Source: Cladosporium sp. IMV 00045 (taxonomy: Eukaryota > Ascomycota > Dothideomycetes > Cladosporiales > Cladosporiaceae). Taken from it: 19,300 nucleotides of DNA. A model generated the notes under the pieces. That model saw only the letters and a program-made list of their open reading frames with translations. It had not been told where the DNA came from and made no database searches. The stretch lies in NCBI GenBank assembly GCA_001931905.2, contig MSJI02000356.1:1-19300 (forward strand), written 5' to 3'. Positions within the stretch are counted from its first letter, which is position 1. Each line of letters starts with the position of its first letter. The position numbers and the translations under genes were made by a program. This document shows, one piece after another, positions 1 through 8,487 of the stretch.

Positions 1-1080
1 ATACCGTACGGTATTGACCGTGATTCGGGTAGGAGGGCTGCCATCATCTATGGCAATGCTTCGTCCGCTCGATTGTGAAGCGCGCCACTTGTTGAGCGCC
101 CCGTCAATCTTGTCTTTCAAGTCAGGATCAGCCGCTAGGGCAGCATCCAGCTTTTTCTGGCCGATTGGATTCGTGTAGCCTTTCGGCCGTCGTGGGTGCT
201 CGAGGTTGATCAACCAGCATTCAGCCCAATAATGTTTCAGACCACATGGACACGGTGGCTTGACTTTGTTGCTGTCCTTCCTTTGTTGCTGAGGCTTAGC
301 AACGTCCAGCTTTGCTGCCATAATTTTGAGTCCTGTGGAAGTCGGTGAAACGCGCTTGAGGTATGTAGTGAATTTGCTGACATAGTCCTCCACTGATGGG
401 ATCGTGGTGCCAGCTACCTCGCGGTCAATCAAGTCACGCAGACCAGAAGTTCCATATTCGGGATCAATGGTCTTGCATGCAATAAGGAAATCTTCCTGCG
501 CTCGTGATCCAGTTGTCTCAGGAATGTCCGCAGCAATGCACATGTTTGTGACTTCTACCCATGAGCGTAGCCACTCTTCGATCTTTCTTCCTCGTGGAGG
601 GATCTGCAGGGCTTTGTATCGTGCGATAAGATCACGTTGGCGTGATGCATCCGATGGTGCAAGGTGTCTCTTGAGCGTTGTCAATCGCTCATACGGTGTA
701 TCTTTGTTCTCAATGAGGTAAAGATGCTTTGCAGCAATTGTCTTGCTAATCTCAGAGTTGAATTCCGCTAACGCTTTCCTCTGGCGCTTGAATTCAAGGT
801 CTTTGCGCTCCCATCGCTCGTATTCCCATTGGTATAGCTTTTGCTCAGCGACGGTGAGGTGCGCAATTGATGATGCTTGATCATTGTAATCTGAAGGTTG
901 TGGTTCGGGTAGTGCTGTCAGGACAGGCAAATCCGCTGCCTTCGTGGCAGGGTTGACGTACTGCCAGAGCTCGTGCTTCTGCGCAGTGTCCTTTCGAATG
1001 AACAGCCACTTGTGCCAATCTTCGGCTCGGTCGAGGACGACGGTCACTCGGGTGACTACTGGATCAGACTCGGTAGTCAT
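1..1080 (-). CDS. Gag (or Gag-Pol N-terminus) of a Ty1/copia retrotransposon, partial
   Basis: I read this frame directly from the complement. It starts at ATG 1080-1078 and runs 360 codons without a stop to the window edge. Gag packages element RNA in cytoplasmic particles. The body is helical and rich in charged and aromatic residues (for example the stretch around residues 81-100, with repeated W, E, R and K), as in fungal copia Gag/UBN2-type proteins. A compact zinc-knuckle-like motif, C-x-C-G-x2-H-x4-C, sits at residues 277-288 (bases 252-217) and follows a Q/K-rich linker. No protease, integrase or RT motif is reached. In fungal copia elements Gag is usually fused to or followed by Pol, so the reading frame probably continues leftward. 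Family assignment is by motif and context, not by search. Confidence 0.82.
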   Translation of the reverse strand, partial: MTTESDPVVTRVTVVLDRAEDWHKWLFIRKDTAQKHELWQYVNPATKAADLPVLTALPEPQPSDYNDQASSIAHLTVAEQKLYQWEYERWERKDLEFKRQRKALAEFNSEISKTIAAKHLYLIENKDTPYERLTTLKRHLAPSDASRQRDLIARYKALQIPPRGRKIEEWLRSWVEVTNMCIAADIPETTGSRAQEDFLIACKTIDPEYGTSGLRDLIDREVAGTTIPSVEDYVSKFTTYLKRVSPTSTGLKIMAAKLDVAKPQQQRKDSNKVKPPCPCGLKHYWAECWLINLEHPRRPKGYTNPIGQKKLDAALAADPDLKDKIDGALNKWRASQSSGRSIAIDDGSPPTRITVNTVRY

Positions 1081-1159
1081 GGTCGTTGGTAGCAGGTAGG
1101 AGGCTCCGCACTGTATGATCAATCGTTGATCTCGGTCGTGGGTGCCAATCAGTCGCAAT

Positions 1160-1172
1160 CCGGGCTCATAAC
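1160..1172 (-). other. Primer-binding site matching the initiator Met tRNA anticodon arm
   Basis: On the plus strand these bases read CCGGGCTCATAAC, the sequence of the anticodon stem-loop of eukaryotic initiator tRNA-Met (core GGGCTCATAAC). Copia-type elements are known to prime minus-strand DNA synthesis from an internal, cleaved half of this tRNA rather than from its 3' end. The site directly abuts the TG at 1173 that would end the LTR, which is where it should be. Confidence 0.75.
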
Positions 1173-1774
1173 TGTCGGAGATTGTCGTCCATCTTCGTTT
1201 TTCCGTTCTATCTGCTATCGAGGTAAAGACTGTATATATCTAGCCAGCCTGAAACACTAGCGTGTAACAAGTAGATCACATCTGCAGCATTTAGGGGCAG
1301 AACCCAGCTTCACAATCCGTCCCAAACCGTTACAGATAATAAGGCCCCATGAGATCAACCCGGCAGTCCACTTCTTCTTATCAGCTACTCCAAGATGCAA
1401 CTGGTACCACTCTAGTGTTGGGGGACGAAGCCAATCTGTGTCTTTTAGCAAAGATTCAAAAGTGATGTGAGCTTTACTGGGATGACTGGTCTTGGTGAGG
1501 TATTCTTCGACTTGAGGTTGTTCGTCCGCTTTCCAAGGGTAAGACTTCCAATCTCTTCCACTTGACATTGTGTTCTTCCTGTTTGGTGAATAAGCTGATA
1601 TTCTTATGACGCTCTCAATGAACCGAGCATTGGGTCAAGTAAAGTGTATCGGGAACCATGGAATCTGGACCATGTTACATAACTTTATACATCGACCAGG
1701 AGGCAAGAAGGGGACCTTGTCGGGAGCAGGCAAGCTTTCTGATACCGAAAATACTCCCCCTAATTGATGCGACA
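1173..1774 (-). repeat. 5' LTR of the copia element (inner edge firm, outer edge tentative)
   Basis: The inner edge (TGTCGG at 1173) is fixed by the adjoining primer-binding site. The best outer edge I can find is CGACA at 1770-1774, giving 5-bp terminal inverted repeats (TGTCG/CGACA) and a 602-bp LTR. An alternative is GACA at 1564-1567, giving about 395 bp. On the minus strand TATATA at about 1232-1239 is a plausible TATA box just before a short R/U5. A 103-codon open frame inside (1257-1568, minus) is probably chance. The second LTR is outside the window, so the length cannot be confirmed. Confidence 0.55.
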
Positions 1775-2092
1775 ACGTGCTGGTTCATCATTGTTGAATG
1801 GAGGGGTAACCCTGACAACGGCTCAGTGTGAGGGGGACAGTACAGCTACTTCACATATATACTTCATATACAACTTGTCATAGATGACACTCTCCGCAGA
1901 GCTCAGTTCATATCTACACAATCCTTATTGCTGATCTGAACAGTTTCGCTGCAGGCACTGCAAATCACCCTCGCACAAATAGCGACCAAACGCACCCAGG
2001 CCGGAGATTTCTTCTTGTTCTGTCGTCGATTGGCATTACATGCAAAGGCTGACTAACTCAGTGCGCTCTGCTAGAGCGTAGTGACCCACAAC
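1775..2092 (+). promoter_or_regulatory. Promoter and 5' UTR region of the LPMO-like gene
   Basis: No coding signal is seen here. A TATA-like run (CATATATA, about 1854-1861) lies about 235 bp before the ATG at 2093, followed by CA- and CT-rich sequence typical of a fungal 5' UTR. If the 602-bp LTR model is right, the copia element ends at the upstream border of this promoter and points away from the gene. Confidence 0.4.
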
Positions 2093-3226
2093 ATGATGCA
2101 CAACATCGTATTCGCTCTCGTCTGCTTCCTCTCCTTATTGTGTGTTTCGGCTCATACATGGATAGAGCAATTGCAGGTCATAGGCGCAAACGGGTCATAC
2201 GTTGGCGACTTTGGGTATGCAAGAGGTTTTGTAGACCGCGCAAATCCCCGGTTCAATGGGTTCTCCAACAAATGGCAAATTTCGGACCCTGCTACCGGAG
2301 AAAGGCGACTCAAACCGGGAATGAAGTTGTGCCATCCTTCACAACGGAGAGCCAATTACTCTTCGCAGTATCCTCGACTTCGCGTGGCGCCTGGTGACTA
2401 TCTGGCCATGAAGTATCTGGAGAATGGACATGTCACCATCCCTTCGGATCCTAAGGGCAAACCCAAACGTGGAGGAACAGTATGGGTTTACGGTACCCAT
2501 CACCCTAGACCGATGGAGACATTGTACAATGTCTTGCAGTGGAATAAGAACAGCAGTAGTGGAGATGGCCGGGGACGGCTTCTAGCTGCTCAAGATTTCG
2601 ATGACGGCAGATGTCACCAACTCAATGACGTCGAAGAGTCAAGGCGCCGCCAACTACAGTTCCCCGATCATTTTCCCGATTAGCCGGACGTCTCGGTCGA
2701 GCAATGGTGTGAGACGGATGTCAAGATTCCAAATGGTATAGACGTGCATTCTGCGCTGACACTATACTGGGTGTGGGGATGGGAAACAGCGCCGGGATCG
2801 GATCATGCAACCTGCGGCAAAGATGAGTACTACGTATCGTGCTTGGATGTAGAAGTCCGGCGGAAGACCGATGCTGCAGAGCTTCCAGAACACAAGTTAG
2901 ATCAGCAAGATCCGCAGAGAGCGGCTGTGCATACCTATCAGAAGCGCAGTGCTTTGCGAGAAGAACCTCTAATTATCACAAAGGACACTTGTAATCCCGA
3001 AGGTGCCTCTGCATCCGCTACATCGGCACTATCTAGTGGGACCAAGCTGAATGATGTTCGAGTACAATTGGGAGGAGCTACTTCGCAGATCCCGCTCCTC
3101 GCGACTGCCGAGAATGTCACCAGCACAGTAGCCTATGCAGGTTCATTATCATGTAGTGACACTATTGGCTCCACGATAACCCTCACATCAACTTTGAAGA
3201 CGACCAAGACGGTCACTCTGGACTAA
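2093..3226 (+). pseudogene. Secreted LPMO-like (HTWIEQL / DUF7492-type) protein with one in-frame TAG
   Basis: From ATG 2093 the frame opens with a signal peptide (residues 1-20, ending VSA) followed by HTWIEQL, so the mature protein would start with His, as in copper histidine-brace oxidases. A second candidate ligand is His113 in ENGHVTIP. From memory, this N-terminus marks a fungal secreted family (DUF7492) suspected to be LPMO-like; catalysis is not shown. The frame is open for 196 codons, hits TAG at 2681-2683, and continues in the same frame for 180 codons through family-typical LYWVWGWETAP and C-L-D-V-E-V to a Ser/Thr-rich tail ending at TAA 3224-3226. Family-like sequence on both sides of the TAG argues for a nonsense mutation, most simply CAG to TAG (C-to-T at CpA, as RIP would make), rather than two genes. 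No convincing intron removes the TAG. A truncated 196-residue product is possible. Confidence 0.6.
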
Positions 3227-3642
3227 GTGAAAAGAGCCAGGTGTTTTGGGAGGCGTCGTGCATGTCAAATGGAATCAGCGCCAGATACACGCAAAGCACT
3301 GCGAACACCAATCTTGCCGCGGATAGTTACGCCTTGAGGACTGCTATCGTGGTCGTAACTTGATCCGAGGACTCTGCATCAAAAATTTGCGTTTATTTAC
3401 AATACAAGAAAGCGCACGATTGCGGATTCTTTCTAGCCTCAAGTACTGTGTACATATGCTAAATGCTGTATTTCGTCATGAAATTTTCCTTTATGGTGAG
3501 CATGTGTGAAGCTTGGTTCTTTCTTCAGCTGCCATTTGGCATGATCGAGGCTTGTAGATTCAGCAGCCAAGTTAACGTTACTCGATCTAATTTAGAGAAA
3601 CGTCGCCTTCTCTCACACGTCGGGATATCATTCTTGCTGCGG
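3227..3642. other. Intergenic: 3' flank and distal promoter
   Basis: I see no gene here. A/T-rich sequence at 3380-3410 (a TTTATTTACAATA-like run) could hold the polyadenylation region of the upstream gene. A TAACGTTA palindrome at 3573-3580, about 65 bp upstream of the TATA box, is the same 8-mer that clusters at 5983-6066. A 143-codon open frame (3463-3894) runs straight through the TATA box and is not believed. Confidence 0.35.
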
Positions 3643-3651
3643 TATATAAAA
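3643..3651 (+). promoter_or_regulatory. TATA box of the Cdc48 N-domain gene
   Basis: TATATAAAA is the strongest TATA element in the window. It lies 326 bp before the ATG at 3977. The intervening sequence is C/T- and CA-rich and suits a long 5' UTR, with transcription probably starting around 3675-3700. Confidence 0.5.
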
Positions 3652-3976
3652 TTAGGCTCTGGAGTAAAGCTCAATCAGCAGAAGGAGTCAGCGCTGACTC
3701 TGTCCCCCTTCTGCACTTCCAGTGCCCTTTTTGATTATCTGATGTCATTCTATATCAAGCCTTTGATCTCGCTCATATCTCTTTGGGTCCAAGAAGTCAG
3801 ACTCGTTTCTGGAGGAGAATCTGTCATCACACAACAAAATTCGAAGTTGCTCGATCTAGAAACATTGACCTCACTCATTCTCGCCATCATCTGAGGTTAT
3901 CAGGCACAAAAGTCCATTTCCTTGTCCTTGCCTTGCTCAACAGCTAACGAGTGCTGAGAAAGCAGAGTTCACAGCG

Positions 3977-4828
3977 ATGTGTGACGGATCGCCTGGCATC
4001 TCTTTAATTGAAGTCGACTTGCAACCCAAAACCAGCAAGGCGAGACTTGTGGCATCGATTGTGGACGCACTCGCGATGCTGGCTACTTTGTGTCGCAAAA
4101 AAGCGGTATGTATATTTGAGGACAACAGGACTTCCAGTAACATGGCGGTTGGCAGCACTGCCAGCACGGACAACTCGATCCTCTCCTTCACCAGCCGTAC
4201 AAGAGAGACGATGGGGCTGTGCCACGGGGATCTTGTCTACGTTACGAGCAACCAAGGGAAGGAAACAATTCTCGTGAGCATCATAGATGAGGGTCTCGAA
4301 GATGGCTTTGTGCACATGAACTGGGTCGCCAGAGAGAATCTCGGTGTCAGGTTGGGTGACACTGTCACGGTCGACCGATGCCTTGACGCAAGGTACCTCA
4401 AACATGCGGTCATCCTTCCGATAGCCGATACCTTTGCGGACCTCAAGGGTTCACCCTTTGACCTCTTCCTTGCACCCTATTTCCACGAAGCATTCAGGCC
4501 ACTTAGACAGGGCGACATTTTCACATGCAATCTTGAGGCAAGAGAGCCTCAATTCAGAGTCATTGAGGTGGACCCGCTTGATGGCGGGATCGTTGCCCAG
4601 AATACGACGATCTCCTATGGCACTGCCGACCTTACTCCAAGTGGCTCCGCATCAGGGACGCCTGGACAGAAGTGTGGAGGGCGGAGAACTGCCCTTTCAG
4701 CTCTGTGCGTCTTGTGTAGAGGTTTTATTCATACCTTGCAAAGCTCCCGGAAGAGGGTTGCAGGAAGTCAGGTGGGAAGAGTTCGATCTTGCTGTTCATC
4801 AACTGAAGCCTTGCTGTCGAAATCCTGA
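3977..4828 (+). CDS. Orphan Cdc48/p97 N-terminal domain protein lacking both AAA ATPase domains
   Basis: Residues about 63-216 align from memory along the whole Cdc48/p97 N-domain. DNSILS at the start matches the conserved DDNSV-I segment, HGDLVYV the RGD-V-V strand, and NLGVRLGD the NLRVRLGD motif. LPIADT, FDLFLAPYF, EAFRPLRQGD, FRVIEVDP and GIVAQNT match in the right order and spacing. In Cdc48 this double-psi barrel plus beta-barrel binds Ufd1-Npl4, UBX proteins and p47. No Walker A, Walker B or arginine finger follows: after residue 216 the frame gives about 67 residues of unrelated, Cys/Arg-rich sequence to TGA 4826-4828. The first 60 residues are not family-like. Start ATG 3977 is the first in frame after a good TATA box. 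A GTATGT at 4106 could be an intron donor, but neither nearby acceptor (4155, 4164) keeps this start in frame. It could be a decoy for cofactors or simply a truncated paralogue. Confidence 0.7.
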   Translation: MCDGSPGISLIEVDLQPKTSKARLVASIVDALAMLATLCRKKAVCIFEDNRTSSNMAVGSTASTDNSILSFTSRTRETMGLCHGDLVYVTSNQGKETILVSIIDEGLEDGFVHMNWVARENLGVRLGDTVTVDRCLDARYLKHAVILPIADTFADLKGSPFDLFLAPYFHEAFRPLRQGDIFTCNLEAREPQFRVIEVDPLDGGIVAQNTTISYGTADLTPSGSASGTPGQKCGGRRTALSALCVLCRGFIHTLQSSRKRVAGSQVGRVRSCCSSTEALLSKS

Positions 4829-4850
4829 AGGACTTTTGCGGAGCGCTGTG
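4674..4850 (+). pseudogene. Probable relic of an AAA+ ATPase C-terminal lid, in frame 3
   Basis: About 45 bases after the N-domain homology ends, the next reading frame spells EGGELPFQLCASCVEVLF. This has the pattern of the AAA lid helix (GADL-x2-LC-x2-A-x3-A). About 25 codons later comes EVRWEEFDLAVHQLKP, which fits the closing lid helix (V-x-x-x-x-F-x-x-A-L-x-x-x-x-P). Together with the preceding Cdc48 N-domain this suggests a Cdc48-like gene that lost everything between the N-D1 linker and the last lid, plus a frame change. The matches are short and by eye, so chance cannot be excluded. Confidence 0.35.
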
Positions 4851-6472
4851 AACACTGAACTCATTCCTGCCTGCGCCACCTTTGTCATATCATTTACTCC
4901 AGCGCACAAGCCTCACTTGCATAGTATGAGTGATGGGCGTGCGGGCGCTCGCTGCGACAAATTACTTAGCGCAGAGCAATCTTTCTCCAGATGGAGATCA
5001 TCAACCAAGAGAAGCTTTGTGCTGTTGTATTCCAGTGCTTACTCGTAAAATGCACTACATGTGATGCCGTAGCTTACGCTTGGGAGCACCGAGTTGAGCG
5101 ATGGGACAGAACTGTTACTTTGAGGTCGTCATATCCAAGTGTAAATTAAACGACTTTACGAATCTACTGTAAATTTATTCTCCTTGAACCACAGCATGTC
5201 TTCCAACCCTCGTAAAATCTCTCTCCCCTCCCCCACATCCACCCCTCAACGCCTTCCCCTTGATCTAAATTAATCTCTCAGCATAAGTAACTTAGCAGAC
5301 ATTGTGCTCCATCTGCGTCCAGGTTCGGCAAGACGCTGGAGAGGAGTTGCCTAGAATAGATGAATGCAGATGAATAGTAGATCCGTCAATGCAAAATGGA
5401 AGTCTGGGTCAACATGTTTTGAACTTGTGAACAAAAGCTGGATAAATCAACTCCAAAGAATGCGTGAGATCAGTAAATCACCTGGACTGTTGTCGTCCGG
5501 AAAGCAGTGGCAGGTATAAATAACTATGACTCTTCCATTGGTGTTAGTGCTAGGGGCGGTTCACAATTTCTCCAACTCAGTTGGGGATCAGCATGTATTC
5601 ACTTACTTTCTAACATTCTCGGGTTCTTATCTAGTCGTGACAATTTGGAGGGCATGAGGAATCTTCTCAGCTGCTGGCATCCGAGGAGATATACCCCAAT
5701 TTAGTTACGACAAGACGATAGTCGATTAACAGGAGGAGTCATGAGGCGGCTTGAAGCATCTGGGGGAATGGTACATACTTTATCTCAGCATTGCACAACA
5801 CAGTGAAGTCCTGCAATAAGGACATTGATCCCGATATATATTGTTCAGCCATATAGAGCAGCTGGTCGTCTGGTTTGCTGTCCGCGTGTATCTACATCGA
5901 GTATAGGCCACAAAAGAATCTACCCTTCCATCTGCCTCCGCCTACCCACCATACAATCCCCGCACCAGGCGAGGTTTGTGAATAACGTTAGCAAACGACA
6001 GTCGCAATCCAAGTGAGGGCCATAACGTTAAACTTCGAGCTAAGACCGATACGTGTAGTAACGTTACCATTTTTATTGATGGCATCTACTGCCTTCCCAT
6101 ACATCGATTCCAGGTGCGACTACTGCGGTGTGCGCAGCGGCGCAGCGCTAGTACTGATGAAAATATTGATACAACCGCTGCGGCGCCTGGGAGAGAAGTG
6201 ACGTTATGCAGCGTTGAATCAGTACAGTCACCGGCGAATTTAGTGTCCTCGGCCACACTTATATATAAAACCCACGAACCATATATACCGTTTCATTCTA
6301 GCATATATATTGTCTTTGAGCATACACTTGCGCCGAAATTTGTGGGGCCAGAGCCAATAGGCGTTGACACCTGCGCAGTCCATCCTGTATGTAGTCTAGC
6401 GTGGCTGCGCAGAGACTCGACATATATGCCTGTAAAGAAGATATATATGTTCTTTACAATCAATATAAGAGG
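4851..6472. other. Long gene-poor stretch with TAACGTTA palindromes and TATA-like runs
   Basis: No frame here looks coding. It contains a pyrimidine-rich run at about 5218-5265 and three exact TAACGTTA palindromes (5983, 6023, 6059) with a near copy (TGACGTTA) at about 6199. An 8-bp inverted repeat CGCAGCGG/CCGCTGCG lies at about 6133-6182. Several ATATATA runs lie between 6258 and 6452. Short open frames at 5507, 5825, 6013 and 6114 lack family resemblance. Confidence 0.35.
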
Positions 6473-6958
6473 TCATGCGAGGACATTGAATTCGCAGGTG
6501 ACTGTATCTACTGTGTAATTTAGCACAGAAAGGGAATGGGAAACCCTTCCTAACGCACGTATGTAGTCGGATGGCCAGCCTGACCTAGCGAAGTCGATCT
6601 GGTGACCCTCGATTTCACTCAGTCCTCGCTGAAACGTCTCGTGTGGATTGGATCTGATCTCAATATGACTGTGCTATTGCCGCAGCTGATAATTCAAAGT
6701 TTCTGCGAATAGCGCTTTTCGGAAAGTCTTACTCGGCACATCGGTTGTGGTGTAGTAGCCTTCACAGAAACTCAGGAGGTGAATGGAGTAGCAGTCTTGT
6801 AAATTAGACCAACGCCTTTCGTATGCAAGGGAGTCGATGGAGTCGCTGATTTCATCCTGGACATTGTCTATGACATCGTCAAAGAAGGACCCAACCGGGT
6901 TGCTTGACTGAGAAGTTCGGATCTCGAAGAGACCTTGTCCAATCAATAATGTGGTCAG
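6473..6958 (-). pseudogene. Broken SUR7/PalI-type membrane protein, extracellular loop exon
   Basis: On the minus strand an exon seems to start at 6958, right after a pyrimidine-rich acceptor (CTTCTTCTTAG) with a branch-like ACTCAAC just before it. It reads through FDDVIDNVQDEISD, then LQDCYSIHLLSFCEGYY, which matches the loop of SUR7/PalI proteins (L-x-D-x-Y-S-V-H-x-x-x-x-C-E-G-Y). These are four-helix plasma-membrane proteins of eisosomes and pH sensing. A TAG at 6676-6674 interrupts, but the same frame goes on with HETFQRGLSEIEG and SGWPSDYIRALGRVS, fitting the family's loop end (WP-x-x-I-x-x-G-I-x-A-L-R). The frame closes at TGA 6475-6473. No first exon with the initial membrane helix and no later helices are recognisable, so this is a fragment. 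Confidence 0.5.
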
Positions 6959-7563
6959 CTAAGAAGAAGTTGAGTGAAGGGTTTCGACGCTTGCTTATGG
7001 GAAGCAATCAACGTGCTTATACAGTAGAGAGAACCGTTTCTAGGATACTGTACAGCACATAGTGTGTCTCGCCTTAGTACGCTTCTAAGTCGGCTACTGC
7101 CCTCTCCTTTCGCTGTTGTCGTTCGTATGGTGACTACATCTGAGGGCCTAGCAGCGGCTTCTAGGTATGAGAAGGAGTCGTTGGTACTGATGATGTCGAC
7201 GCTGTGCCGGAGCCATCACGCTTAGTGTTCCATCGCCACACAACGGGAAGGGGGACAGGTTAATTTACCTTTCCAAAGCAGGGGTCAATCCAGGTTCTGG
7301 CTATTTGTCGTTCGAATGTGGAGAGGGGTGCTAAAATATGTAGGCTCCCGTGCTGGGTTTTAACAGTGTGTCAACAAATGCTTTGGATTCACACCACATA
7401 TAGTTGCGGAAAGACCTCGGAAAAAAAACTTCTCAATAAAACTATCTATCTATCAACACTGATATCGGGGCACTCGTCCTCGCATCCGATACTTTGTTTC
7501 GCTTTGACTGCCTGCACCTATCAGATCTATCCTTTTTACACATCCAAGATCACAGCTAACAGT
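6959..7563. other. Intergenic region and 5' UTR of the secreted-protein gene
   Basis: No supported gene. An 80-codon minus-strand open stretch (roughly 7205-6960) has no recognisable motif. The last 200 bp look like a fungal promoter and leader: an A-rich run at about 7421-7440, TCTATCTATC, then CA- and CT-rich sequence up to ATG 7564. The coding frame is open upstream of 7564 (an in-frame ATG lies at 7378), but that sequence has no protein character. Confidence 0.3.
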
Positions 7564-8487
7564 ATGCATTTGAAGACTGCGCTCGTGTTGCCGTGCCTTG
7601 TTGCCGGTGTGCTTGCCGGGACCCACCAGGTCAAAGGTTCGCTATCGAAATTCAAGGCAGTCAGCTCGGTGGAGGGCAAAGATGCCACCGACAAGGTCTA
7701 CCAGAGCTGCAAAGAGTTGGACCAAGATGGGAATAACGTCAGTGACGGCAGTGTCTGCGTCTCGAAGCTACTGGAACTCACTTTCCTGGCCATGACTGCT
7801 GGAGAAGATGTGGTGTTAATCAAGAACAACACTGTCCTTGACACGCAACCAACGGTCGAGGCGGCCACCGACTCCACCACCGCCGCCAATCCGTCGCAGT
7901 CTGCCACCCCGGAGACCTATGGCGCCAACTCGAAGCGCAACGATGTTGCAGACGGTGAAGTGCTACTCAAGAGAATGAACGATCGTATCTCTCAACAGTC
8001 TCGCGGCGAGCATCCGGTGCGTGTCGTCCACGTTGGCGCTTCGGACCTGCATTCAAGGGACGGTATCGCTATACGTACCGACGTGCGCAGCGAAGATTCA
8101 GTCCTTCACGTACACACCAACGGCTCTCACGCGACCGCCGCTTTCGAAAGAAGCGCCTCCCCACTTTTGGACCGAAGGGACGAGGTTACCACTCAAAGTC
8201 ACAAATACCAATTCTCTGAGGGAGCCAAGGGTATCAAGATGCAGCTCCAGTGGGCAGAGAACAAGGACGGTTGTGACGTGAGCCCCAGAGACTTGAGTGT
8301 TTTCGCTAGTGCCTTTGGGTTTGGAGATGGTAAGGCTGAGCCGGCGTTCAAGGAGTCTGACTCGTGGAAGTACGTGGTGTGCGACAAAAAGGACAACGCG
8401 AAGCTATTCCAAGGTAAAATAATCTCGCAGACAGTTGATACCGACCTTGCATATGAGGCAGGCGATGATTCCATGGACTGTGAGTAG
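7564..8487 (+). CDS. Secreted protein of unknown function with Kex2-like sites (candidate effector or secreted pro-protein)
   Basis: A 307-residue intron-less frame from ATG 7564 to TAG 8485-8487. This start is chosen because it gives a clean signal peptide (about residues 1-19, LVLPCLVAGVLAG core). The mature part has five cysteines (49, 65, 237, 273, 306) and three N-glycosylation sequons (near 58, 89 and 186). A Thr/Ser/Ala-rich linker covers about 95-120. Dibasic KR or RR pairs at 124-125, 136-137 and 204-205 could be Kex2 cuts, releasing a C-terminal domain of about 100 residues with three cysteines. I do not recognise the family. It is the least damaged non-transposon gene in the window. 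It lies alone, with a broken SUR7-like gene upstream and a microsatellite in its 3' flank. Confidence 0.72.
   Translation: MHLKTALVLPCLVAGVLAGTHQVKGSLSKFKAVSSVEGKDATDKVYQSCKELDQDGNNVSDGSVCVSKLLELTFLAMTAGEDVVLIKNNTVLDTQPTVEAATDSTTAANPSQSATPETYGANSKRNDVADGEVLLKRMNDRISQQSRGEHPVRVVHVGASDLHSRDGIAIRTDVRSEDSVLHVHTNGSHATAAFERSASPLLDRRDEVTTQSHKYQFSEGAKGIKMQLQWAENKDGCDVSPRDLSVFASAFGFGDGKAEPAFKESDSWKYVVCDKKDNAKLFQGKIISQTVDTDLAYEAGDDSMDCE

Larger units (their letters stand above)
1..1774 (-). mobile_element. Ty1/copia-like LTR retrotransposon, 5' part, open at the left edge
   Basis: Reading on the minus strand, the order is LTR (1774 to 1173), primer-binding site (1172 to 1160), a leader of about 80 nt, then a Gag reading frame from 1080 that is still open at base 1. 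This is the 5' end of a Ty1/copia-type element. The rest of pol and the 3' LTR lie outside the window. The Gag frame has no stop in 360 codons and the primer-binding site touches the LTR end, so the visible part looks young or little decayed. Whether the whole element is autonomous cannot be judged here. Confidence 0.82.

Noticed and set aside
1257..1568. A 103-codon minus-strand ORF
   Set aside because: It lies wholly inside the copia LTR and is best seen as chance, although its start almost coincides with the alternative LTR end at 1567.
1749..1774. A polypurine tract (GGGGGAG on the minus strand) as proof of a 3' LTR here
   Set aside because: The Gag frame and primer-binding site show that the LTR at 1173 is a 5' LTR, so the tract is either internal to the LTR or chance.
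2681..2683. Programmed stop-codon readthrough at the TAG of the LPMO-like gene
   Set aside because: The following bases (CCG) do not resemble known efficient readthrough contexts (CTA or CAR), and a nonsense mutation is simpler.
3463..3894. A 143-codon plus-strand ORF
   Set aside because: It runs through the TATA box at 3643 and the presumed 5' UTR of the Cdc48 N-domain gene and has no protein motif.
4106..4164. An intron in the Cdc48 N-domain gene (GTATGT donor, branch TAAC, acceptors at 4155 or 4164)
   Set aside because: The signals look good, but both intron lengths put the ATG 3977 frame out of register with the N-domain. It would need an unidentified start in frame 3, so it is not adopted, only noted.
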